Origin: Microbacterium abyssi
GTDB taxonomy: Bacteria > Actinomycetota > Actinomycetes > Actinomycetales > Microbacteriaceae
Direction of reading: 5' to 3'
Assembly: GCF_015277895.1 (NCBI RefSeq)
Contig: NZ_CP063815.1
Span: 682,001 to 746,000 of the forward strand
DNA length: 64,000 nucleotides
Shown: one piece after another, positions 1 to 7,700 of the stretch
How positions within the stretch are numbered: the stretch's first letter is position 1
Layout of the letters: each line of letters starts with the position of its first letter
The notes under the pieces: generated by a model
What the model was told of the DNA's origin: nothing
The model's input: only the letters and a program-made list of their open reading frames with translations
Database searches by the model: none
Translations under genes and position numbers: made by a program

Positions 1-609
1 TTCGAGCTCGTCGGGGCCCTCACGGTGCTCGAGAACGTGCTCACCGGCGGGCTGGCGACGCTCCGCGGCCCGCGTGTGGGCATCTTCACCTACCCGCGGG
101 CGCTGCGCGAGAAGGCGCTCGGCCATCTCGACCGCGTGGGCCTGCTCGAGTTCGCGTATCAGCGGGCCGACCAGCTTTCGGGCGGACAGCAGCAGCGCGT
201 CGCGATCGCCCGCGCACTTATGCAGGACCCTGAGATCCTCCTCGCCGATGAACCGGTGGCATCCCTCGACCCCGAGTCCAGCAGCCAGGTCATGGCGCTG
301 ATCCGCGAGATCGCCGCCGAGCGGTCCCTCACCGTCATCTGCTCCCTGCACCAGGTCGACCTGGCGCTCGGCTGGGGAGACCGCATCGTCGGCCTGCGCG
401 CCGGCCGCGTCGTGCTCGACACGCACACGGAAGGCCTCAGCCGCGAAGAGGTCATGGAGATCTACGGCCGCGTCGCCACCACGACCGGCGAGATCGAGGC
501 GCTCGAGGACGAGCTCGCCGAGGCACGCGAGCAGGTCCGCAATCAGGAGGCGCAGCGCGCTGCGCGCGGACGGCTCGCCGAGGACTTCGCGAACGAGGAG
601 CCCGCGTGA
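1..609 (+). CDS. phnC: Phosphonate ABC transporter ATP-binding protein (5' truncated)
   Basis: The reading frame is open from base 1, so the N-terminus with Walker A lies outside the window; 202 residues are visible. They start inside the PhnC-typical stretch LTVLENVLTG. The ABC signature LSGGQQQRVAIAR is at visible residues 59-71 and Walker B ILLADEP at 79-85, followed by the H-loop region (SLHQVDLAL). PhnC energises uptake of phosphonates or related oxyanions at the inner face of the membrane. The C-terminus carries an acidic, probably coiled-coil tail after the ATPase core. The stop overlaps the start of the permease gene by four bases, so the two are translationally coupled. A binding protein gene (phnD) would be expected upstream. 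Phosphite is a possible alternative substrate. Confidence 0.93.
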   Translation, partial: FELVGALTVLENVLTGGLATLRGPRVGIFTYPRALREKALGHLDRVGLLEFAYQRADQLSGGQQQRVAIARALMQDPEILLADEPVASLDPESSSQVMALIREIAAERSLTVICSLHQVDLALGWGDRIVGLRAGRVVLDTHTEGLSREEVMEIYGRVATTTGEIEALEDELAEAREQVRNQEAQRAARGRLAEDFANEEPA

Positions 610-2435
610 CCACTCTCGCCGAGCGCCCCGCCGCTCTCGCAGAGCGGGTCGCACGTGTACCGCGCCCAGCGCCGCGACTGTCGACCGTCGTCTCATACGG
701 CGTCATCATCGCCATCTTCGCGCTCGGGGTCTGGTCGTTCATCGGCCTCGACTACAGCCTGAAGAGCCTGGACACCACCGGCAAGAACATCACCCGCTTC
801 CTCAGCATGGCCACCCCCATGCAGTGGCCGGGCTGGGAGGTCGCCGGAGAGCGTCAGGCCGACGGCACCACGACCTATGTGACCACCTGGGTCGGCTTCG
901 CGCCGATCTGGGAGATGTTCCTGACGATCGTCATCACCCTGGCGCTGGTGGTCGCCGGAACCGCGCTCGCCGCGGTGCTCTCGGTGCCGGTGGCCTACGG
1001 CGCCGCCCGCAACACCACGCCGCACGGCGTCGTGCTGGCCGTCTGCCGCGGAATCGGCGTCATCGCCCGCGCGATTCCGGACGTCGTGTTCGTCGTGATC
1101 TTCGCGTTCCTGTGGTTCAACTCCGGAACGCTTCCGGCGATCGTCGCCATCGGCCTGCACTCGGTCGGCATGATCTCGAAGATGTTCGCCGACGCGATCG
1201 AGCAGATCGACGAAGGTCCGCGTCTGGCGATCCGCTCCGCGGGCGGGTCGAAGGCGCAGGAGTTCTGGTCGGGGGTCGTGCCGCAGGTGCTGCCCGCCTG
1301 GGTCGCCGTCACCCTGCACCGCGCCGACATCAACCTGCGCGGCACCGTCATCCTCGGTGTCGTCGGCGTGATCGGCATCGGCTACGAGCTCGACGAGGCG
1401 CTGCACGGCGGCCCCGCCGGCATGCGTCGCGTCATCCCGCTCGTGGTCATCATCATCGTGCTGTGCGTGCTGTTCGAGATCGTCTCCTCGCTGCTGCGCA
1501 CCCGCCTGCTCGGCGTCCAGCCGACCGGCAAGGGGCTCGGCGACACGGTCGCCCGCGCTGTCTCGCGCAAGAACGCCTCCGCCGAAGGCGCGACGAGCAC
1601 CGGTGCCATCAGGACGCTGGATCGCAACACGCGCATCGAGGCGGCCATGCACCGGCCGTGGGACCGGAACCGCATCGGCAACACCCTGTGGATCTGGCTG
1701 GGCATCGCCGTCGTGGTCGCGGCGTTCATCTACACGGCGCCCGACGTGACGAAGATGTTCACCCCGTCGTGGAACGAGATCGTCGACCCTGAGCGCGACC
1801 GCGCGATCTGGCCGCCGCACTTCGGCAGCCGCAGCGTGGCCGACGTGATGGCGGCGGTGGTGACGACGATCCAGATCGCTTTCGCCGCGACGCTGATGGG
1901 GGCGATCATCTCCGCAGTCGTCGGTCCGCTCTCGGCGCGCAATGTGGCACCGAACAGCTGGGTCCGCAACACCTTCCGCGGCATCGCGCTGTTCATCCGT
2001 GCGATCCCCGACCTCGTCGTGGCGATCCTGTTCATCATCGCGGCGGGCATCGGCCCGCAGGCCGGCGCGCTCGCCCTCGGAATTGGCGGCGTCGGGCTGC
2101 TCGCCAAGCTCATCGGCGATTCGATGGAGGAGGTGCCGAACGGCCCCGAGCGCGCGCTCGCAGCCGGCGGCAGCACCCGCATGCAGGTCTTCTTCTCATC
2201 GACGATGCCGATGTCGGTGCCCGCGATGGTCAGCCACCTGATGTACCTGCTCGAGCAGAACATCCGCTCGGCGACGCTGCTCGGCATCGTCGGCGCGGGC
2301 GGCATCGGCTTCCTGCTGCTGAACGCCCTGCAGGGGCGGCACTTCGATGAGGTGCTCGCCTACGTCCTGGTCATCATCGCGATGGTCGTGCTGGTCGAGA
2401 CCGCGTCGATCCTGATCCGCCGCGCGCTGAAGTAG
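606..2435 (+). CDS. phnE: Phosphonate ABC transporter permease, two domains fused
   Basis: 609 residues, about twice the length of a single PhnE. Two permease halves follow each other, each with an EAA-type coupling loop: GPRLAIRSAGGSK near residue 204 and GPERALAAGGST near residue 511. A polar linker at roughly 300-350 joins them. The protein forms the membrane channel through which PhnC drives phosphonate import. The start is GTG at 606, overlapping the phnC stop (GTGA). Fusion of two PhnE copies into one chain is known in some actinobacteria, so this is likely a natural form and not an assembly error. The gene ends the operon; a pair of TTGAGCGAGC-type repeats follows. Confidence 0.93.
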   Translation: MTTLAERPAALAERVARVPRPAPRLSTVVSYGVIIAIFALGVWSFIGLDYSLKSLDTTGKNITRFLSMATPMQWPGWEVAGERQADGTTTYVTTWVGFAPIWEMFLTIVITLALVVAGTALAAVLSVPVAYGAARNTTPHGVVLAVCRGIGVIARAIPDVVFVVIFAFLWFNSGTLPAIVAIGLHSVGMISKMFADAIEQIDEGPRLAIRSAGGSKAQEFWSGVVPQVLPAWVAVTLHRADINLRGTVILGVVGVIGIGYELDEALHGGPAGMRRVIPLVVIIIVLCVLFEIVSSLLRTRLLGVQPTGKGLGDTVARAVSRKNASAEGATSTGAIRTLDRNTRIEAAMHRPWDRNRIGNTLWIWLGIAVVVAAFIYTAPDVTKMFTPSWNEIVDPERDRAIWPPHFGSRSVADVMAAVVTTIQIAFAATLMGAIISAVVGPLSARNVAPNSWVRNTFRGIALFIRAIPDLVVAILFIIAAGIGPQAGALALGIGGVGLLAKLIGDSMEEVPNGPERALAAGGSTRMQVFFSSTMPMSVPAMVSHLMYLLEQNIRSATLLGIVGAGGIGFLLLNALQGRHFDEVLAYVLVIIAMVVLVETASILIRRALK

Positions 2436-2444
2436 AGCCCTGAT

Positions 2445-2481
2445 CCCGCGGGTCGTTGAGCGAGCCGAAACGGCGTGAGCG
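2445..2481 (+). repeat. TTGAGCGAGC-type repeat, short copy
   Basis: A copy of a dispersed intergenic repeat beginning CGGGTCGTTGAGCGAGCCGAAA. It resembles the next copy (2489-2555) with the GAAGGCGAG segment deleted. The two lie between the convergent phnE and hexapeptide-repeat genes. Confidence 0.75.
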
Positions 2482-2488
2482 CGCCGAT

Positions 2489-2555
2489 CCCGCGGGTCGT
2501 TGAGCGAGCCGAAGGCGAGACGAAACGGCTTGAGCGAGCGAAGCGAGTCGAAAGC
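2489..2555 (+). repeat. TTGAGCGAGC-type repeat, full copy
   Basis: Full-length copy: CGGGTCGTTGAGCGAGCC, then GAAGGCGAGACGAAACGG, then TTGAGCGAGCGAAGCGAG and TCGAAA. Related copies lie at 6484-6566 (inside lhr), 17016-17080, 17116-17180 and 37712-37780. GAGCGA/TCGCTC-type symmetry may give it terminator or REP-like behaviour between these converging genes. Confidence 0.8.
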
Positions 2556-2567
2556 TCGCTCCTCACC

Positions 2568-2996
2568 TCAGGCCGCCAACCACAGCCCCCTGCGGTCGGT
2601 GGCGATGCGGAGCCCCGCGGCGACGGTCTCGTCGTCGCCGATACGGGCGCCACGCGCGATTCGGGCGCCGGCGCCGATGTCGGTGCGGACTCCGATGTGG
2701 GCGCCGTCGCCGACGGCTGCACCCTCTCCGATGTGCGCGTGCGCGTCGATGTACGCGTTCTCGCCGATCACGGCATCCGGTTCGACCCACGCTCCGCGGA
2801 TCACTCGTGCCCCCGCGCCCACGCGGGCGCCGGGTTCGATATAGGCGCCGACCTCGACAACGGCCTTCGGATGCACCTTCGCGCCGTGCGCGACAAGGCC
2901 ACGGCCGTTGACGTGCTTGCGATAACGCAGCGTCGTGCCCTGGTCGTCCTCGATATCGATGTAGTTCTTACCCAAGATTCCTCCCAGTCCGGACAT
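2568..2996 (-). CDS. Hexapeptide-repeat (left-handed beta-helix) protein
   Basis: 142 residues. After an N-terminal segment (NYIDIEDDQGTTLRYRKHVN), the rest is a run of hexapeptide-type turns such as AKVHPKAVVEVGAYIEPGA and GARIARGARIGDDE, giving a predicted left-handed beta-helix. Such helices occur in acyltransferases and gamma-carbonic anhydrase-like proteins. No clear catalytic histidine set is evident, so no substrate is assigned. The ATG at 2996 is preferred because a TATATC element lies five bases before it on the minus strand; an upstream ATG at 3035 would add 13 unconvincing residues. The gene stands alone, convergent with phnE. Confidence 0.7.
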   Translation of the reverse strand: MSGLGGILGKNYIDIEDDQGTTLRYRKHVNGRGLVAHGAKVHPKAVVEVGAYIEPGARVGAGARVIRGAWVEPDAVIGENAYIDAHAHIGEGAAVGDGAHIGVRTDIGAGARIARGARIGDDETVAAGLRIATDRRGLWLAA

Positions 2997-3066
2997 CTCC
3001 GGATATATCAACAACCATGGAAGGGCCGGTTTCATTCCCGAACGGGGATGCAGGGTGCCCGGGGCG

Positions 3067-3840
3067 TCAGCGCTGGCAGTTCGGGCACCAGAAGGTGACG
3101 CGTTCGCGGGTCGGGTCGGCGCCCTGCTGGCCGCGCCGGATCAGCGTGCCGCATCGCCGGCACGGCCGGTTCGCACGGCCGTACACCCAGGTCGTCCGCC
3201 CCGGCAGATTGACTCCCGTGAAGGTGCGGTCCGTGCGTTCGCGGTTGGCGCGGATCGTGCGCGCGCCGAGCTCCACGAGCGCTGTCGTGTCGACCTCCGC
3301 CGCCGGCGTGGTCGGCAGGATGCCGCGAAGGAACAGCAGCTCGGCGGCGTACTCGTTCCCGAAACCGGCGACGTTGCGCTGATCGAGCAGGGCGACGTGG
3401 ATGCTGCGCGTGTCGGCGCTCAGGCGGTCTGCGGCCCTCGCGGCATCCCAGTCGCCGGAGAGCGGATCGGGGCCGAGATATCCGACGAGTTGCTCCTCGT
3501 CGCGGGTCGGGATCAGTTCGATGTCGGCGATGTCGACGCCGACGGCCTCGCGATCGGTGGTGCCGACGATCGCGCGCACCTTGAACGCCGGATGCCGCCA
3601 TTTCTCGCCCCGGCGGTAGAGGTGCCATGCACCATCCATGCGCAGATGAGAATGCAGCGTGTGCTCGCCGATGCGCAGCAGCAGGTGCTTTCCGCGGGCG
3701 GTGCATCCGTGGATCATGGCGCCGGTGAGATCCGCGGTCGCCGCCTGCGGGACGCGCAGGTCGAACCGGGTCACCTCGTGCCCCGCGAGGGCCTCGTCCA
3801 GCCGCCGTGCGGTGCGGAAGACCGTGTCGCCCTCAGGCAC
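3067..3840 (-). CDS. nei: DNA glycosylase/AP lyase of the Fpg/Nei family (endonuclease VIII type)
   Basis: 257 residues, starting MPEGDTVFRTARRL. Pro2 is the Schiff-base nucleophile and Glu3 the catalytic acid; the PEGD start, not PELPE, indicates Nei over MutM. A C-terminal zinc finger is visible, with CRRC at 227-230 and CPNC at 252-255. The enzyme removes oxidised bases and nicks the abasic site. It is the last gene of a minus-strand set lhr / EI24 / nei. Its ATG overlaps the end of the EI24 gene by eight bases, so translation is probably coupled. Together with the helicase it suggests a repair-linked operon. Confidence 0.92.
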   Translation of the reverse strand: MPEGDTVFRTARRLDEALAGHEVTRFDLRVPQAATADLTGAMIHGCTARGKHLLLRIGEHTLHSHLRMDGAWHLYRRGEKWRHPAFKVRAIVGTTDREAVGVDIADIELIPTRDEEQLVGYLGPDPLSGDWDAARAADRLSADTRSIHVALLDQRNVAGFGNEYAAELLFLRGILPTTPAAEVDTTALVELGARTIRANRERTDRTFTGVNLPGRTTWVYGRANRPCRRCGTLIRRGQQGADPTRERVTFWCPNCQR

Positions 3841-4780
3841 GCGGCAGCCCGGGCGGAGGTGGCGGCGGCGGTGGCGCGTCGGAGGCCGGCGCGGGAGGGG
3901 CCGCAGCTGGTTGCTTCGACGCGTGGTTGGCGACGCTCTGCGACCCCTGCGTGAGTGGCGCGCTCGGCTCCGTTCCGGGAGGGGCCGCAGATGGCTGCTT
4001 CGGCGCGGAGTTGGCGACCATTTGCGACCCCAGCGGGTTGAGCCGCGCGGGGTTCGCCCGCCGCAACAGATCGTGGGCGAGGAGCGTCGACCCGGCGACC
4101 GCCGCGGGCATCGTCACGATCGCGCCCAACGGCACGAGGAAGCACAGCTGAGTCGCCACTCCGAACCCGATGACGCGAGCACGGCCTGCGCGCAGCATCC
4201 CGGATCGCGAGTATCCGGTGAGGCCGCGCGCGTCGAAGGCGCGGCCTGTGAGCTCGCGGGCGAGGACGCGACCGTTCAGCAGCACGCCGATGATGGATGC
4301 CGCGATCCCGCCGGCCACGGGGATGAATCCGATCAGCAGCGTGAGAAGCGCGACCAGGAGTCCGAGGGCGACGAGTCGGATGCCCTCGCCGACCGTAGAC
4401 CAGAAGCCGGTCTCACCGGTCGGCTCCTCGCCGAGGGATCGCTCGACGCCTCGCCAGATCCGCTGGTAGAAGGGGTCGCCGATCGTCAGCGTGAGAGCGG
4501 TGAAGACCGCGGCGGCGAGGGCGAGCGAGGCGACGAGGAGAACGGCGCCGAGGCCGAATCGCAGCACACCCTGCCACGGTGCGCTCCAGTCGTCCGCGAA
4601 GGGCGTCATCCAGTCGGTGATCGGGCCCAGCCAGATCACGAGCGGTGCGAGCGCGGCCAGCAGCACCAGCCACGCGATGAACGCCGGGATGAGGCCCAGC
4701 GCCAGGAGCCGCGTGTGCGACTTCCACATCCCGAACCCGCGCAGCAGCGTTCCCACACCGGCGAAGAACTCTCGGAACAT
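3833..4780 (-). CDS. EI24 domain-containing membrane protein
   Basis: 315 residues. The N-terminal two thirds hold several hydrophobic segments (LLALGLIPAFIAWLVLLAAL, GLLVALLTLLIGFIPVAGG) of the EI24/CysZ-like fold. The specific role is unknown; CysZ relatives transport sulfate, but that function is not claimed here. The last 70 or so residues are a Pro/Ala-rich, low-complexity tail made of two 28-residue repeats (GSQMVANSAPKQP, GSQSVANHASKQP) ending in a run of prolines. The ATG at 4780 lies two bases after the lhr stop, and the stop overlaps nei, so it is the middle gene of the operon. The tail looks like captured repeat DNA. Confidence 0.85.
   Translation of the reverse strand: MFREFFAGVGTLLRGFGMWKSHTRLLALGLIPAFIAWLVLLAALAPLVIWLGPITDWMTPFADDWSAPWQGVLRFGLGAVLLVASLALAAAVFTALTLTIGDPFYQRIWRGVERSLGEEPTGETGFWSTVGEGIRLVALGLLVALLTLLIGFIPVAGGIAASIIGVLLNGRVLARELTGRAFDARGLTGYSRSGMLRAGRARVIGFGVATQLCFLVPLGAIVTMPAAVAGSTLLAHDLLRRANPARLNPLGSQMVANSAPKQPSAAPPGTEPSAPLTQGSQSVANHASKQPAAAPPAPASDAPPPPPPPPGLPRA
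3891..4034 (-). repeat. Two 60-bp direct repeats in the EI24 gene tail
   Basis: Two copies starting near 3891 and 3975, 84 bases apart (28 codons, in frame). Both contain GGGAGGGGCCGCAG, a GCTGGTTGCTTCG/GATGGCTGCTTCG variant, TTGGCGACCA-like sequence and TGCGACCCC. The period is exactly a whole number of codons, so the reading frame is kept. Confidence 0.8.
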
Positions 4781-4782
4781 GA

Positions 4783-7700
4783 TCAGATGGCCTTCCGCAG
4801 TGCGTAGCCGCGCGGGGTCGGCACGAAACCGGCTTCCTGCAGGGCCGTGGCGAAACTCGTGCCGTAAATCGGCTCGCCATTGATCTTCTCGACAGTGAGC
4901 GTCTCGAGCCGGCGGGCGCGTGAGGTCGCGACGAGATCGGACGCCGCGGCGCGCAGCGCCTCCGGATCGTCGTCGAACGCCAGCACCGTGCGTCCGCCCC
5001 GTTCGAGGTAGAGCACCAGCTGGCCGTCGACGAGCACGACGAGTCCGCCGGCCTTTCGGCCTGGACGGTGCGAGACGCCCTCGCGCCGCGGCCACGCGAG
5101 CGCGGCGCCGTACGGGTTCGCAGGATCGGTCGCGGCGAGCGTGATCGACCGGAGGGGAGCGGGATCGGGCAGATTCGCGAAGGTGCGGAGGCGGTCGACG
5201 GTCGTGGATGCCGCGAACTGCGCGGCCCCGAGCTTCTCGATGACGTAGCCGCGCCGGCAGTGTCCGGCTTCTTCGAACCCCGCGAGGATGCGGTACGCCT
5301 GCGCGAACCCGCCGGGTGTGCCCTCGGACTGTACGGCGCCGCGGGTGACGACGCCGTAGCGGTCGAGCAGGAGGCCTGCTGAGACCGTCGCGCGGCGGGA
5401 TGCCGTGGCCGACGCTCCTGCCGGGCCTGCGGTGGGAAGCAGCGACCAGCGCCCGCCCGTGACGGTGGGCCGCGACGGCTGTCCGGAGAAGGACACGCCG
5501 CGGAAGGTCCGCGCGCGCGGCGCGCGCCGCACAGACTTGTGCGCCTGCGACCCTCCCGCCAGAAGCGTGCGAACCGGAGCGAACGTGTCGTTGGTGACGT
5601 GCCCCGACCAGGTTAGGTTCCAGAGGGCTTCGAGCACGGACTGCTCGTTCTCTGCCCCCGCCATCTCCTTCAGCTGCGCGGCGAAGTACGCGCCGCCGCG
5701 TTCGAGTACGGCGATCAGTGCGCGCTCGAGCGAATCCGGTGCGATCTCGGTGTCGAGCTCCGGCAGCGTGAAGGGGGCGAGATCGGCGGGATGCAGCGAC
5801 ACCCAGCCGTCGCGCCCGGGAAGCGTTCCGTGCCCGGCCCAGATGACCTCGCCGCTCGAGGTGAGCTCGTCCAGCAGCGCGGGGGAGTAATTGCGCACCC
5901 GCGACGGCAGCACCAGCGACTCCCACGCGCTTGCGGGAATCGGCACCCCGGCGAGCTGCTCGATCACGGCCAGCACGCCGTCGACGCCTTCGAGCGGCCG
6001 GGTGAGGTGCTGCCAGTCCGGCAGGAAGCGGGCGTAAGCCTCGGGTGCGACCGGTTCGACGCTGCCGCGGATCGCCGCGAGCGAGCGCATCCGCAGCCGC
6101 CGGAGCACCTCGGTGTCGCACCACTCGCTCTCCGATGCGGCTCCGGATGCCTCGGGCAGGAAGTACCCGCTCGTCACCCGCCCTGACTGCTCGAGACGCT
6201 GAAGCGTGTGGCGTGCGACGGCGGTGCCAAGGCCGAATCGGGTGGCGACGGCATCCGTCGTGAACGGACCGTGCGTGCGCGCGTGCCGTGAGATGAGGTC
6301 GCCGAGCGGATCGGCGACCGGTTCGAGGAACGCGACCGGGATGCCGGTGGGCAGCGCCGCTCCCAGCGCGTCGCGGAGGCGCGCGGCATCCTCGATGGCG
6401 GCGACCCGGGAGGAGCCCGCGATCGTGACCGGGATGGCGCGGCGGGCGGCGATCAGGGCGTCGAGGTGGGTCTGGGCTTCAGGGACGGCTTCGACTCGGA
6501 CGCCTCCGCCGCCCTCGCTCAACCCGTTTCGTCTCGCCTCCGGCTCGCTCAACGAACCGCGGGGGGACGCATCCGGCTGCGGGGGGACGTCCAACCGGGC
6601 GGCGACTTCGGCGGCGTCGAGCGGGCCGAGCGTGCGCAGCAGATCGGCGACGCCCTCGAGCCCGCGCGCACGGCGATCCGGATCCAGCCGCTGCGCCTCG
6701 CGCTCGAACTGCGCGATGACGTCGGGGTCGAGGAGCTCGCGCATCTCGACAGTGCCGAGCAACTCGCCCAGCAGTGCGGGATCCACCGAGAGCGCCGCGG
6801 CCCTCCGCTCGGCCAGCGGTGAGTCGCCCTCGTACATGAACGCGCCGACGTATCCGAACAGCAGGTCACGCGCGTACGGCGAGGGCTGCGCGGGCTCGGT
6901 CTCCACGAGCCGCACCCGGCGCTCCGCGATCGCGGTCGTGAGGCGACGCAGCGACGGCAGGTCGTAGACGTCCTGCAGCACCTCCCGCAGGGTCTCCAGG
7001 ATCACCGGGAAGGTCGGATGGCGCCTCGCGACCTCGAGCAGCTGCGCGGAGCGCTGCCGCTGCTGCCACAGCGGCGTCCGCTTGTTCGGGTTCATGCGAG
7101 GCATGAGCAGCGCGCGTGCCGCGCACTCGCGGAACCGGGAGGCGAAGAGGGCGGACCCACCGACTTCTTCGGTGACGATGTGCTCCATCTCGTCAGCGTC
7201 GAAAACGAACAGCTCCGCGCCCGGCGGCTCGGCATCGGCATCCGGCACGCGCACGATGATGCCATCGTCGCTCGCCACGGCCGATCCTTCGACGCCCAGA
7301 CGCTCGCGGACCCGCGCGTTGATGGCCAGCGCCCATGGCGCATGCACTTTCATGCCGTAGGGGGAATGCAGGATCACGCGCCAGTCGCCGACTTCGTCGC
7401 GACCTCGTTCGACCGTGAGATTGCGGTCGGTGGGGAGGGTGCCGGTGGCCTCGCGCTGCTCCTTCAGATGCGCGAGGAGGTTCGCGCGCGCCTGTTCGTC
7501 GAGGCCGGCGTCGATGAGGCGTTGTGCGGCCTTCTCAGGTGGCGCGGCATCCACTTCCCGCGAGAACTTGCCGAGCGCCTCGCCGAGCTCATAGGGCCGG
7601 CCGATTCCGTCGCCGTGCCAGAACGGCACCTTGCCCGGTTGTCCGTATGCGGGGATCACATTCACCCGATCGTGGGTGATCTCGGCGATGCGCCAGCTCG

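Noticed and set aside
693..1820. Long minus-strand open frame of 375 codons opposite phnE
   Set aside because: It is Asp/Arg/His-rich, typical of the antisense frame of a high-GC gene, and no domain is visible.
2445..2555. CRISPR array
   Set aside because: Only two unequal GC-rich repeats without uniform spacers; copies are dispersed elsewhere in the window.
4781..6124. N-terminal extension of the EI24 frame upstream to 6124
   Set aside because: Overlaps lhr out of frame and reads as Arg/Ala-rich noise; the ATG at 4780 gives a normal membrane protein.
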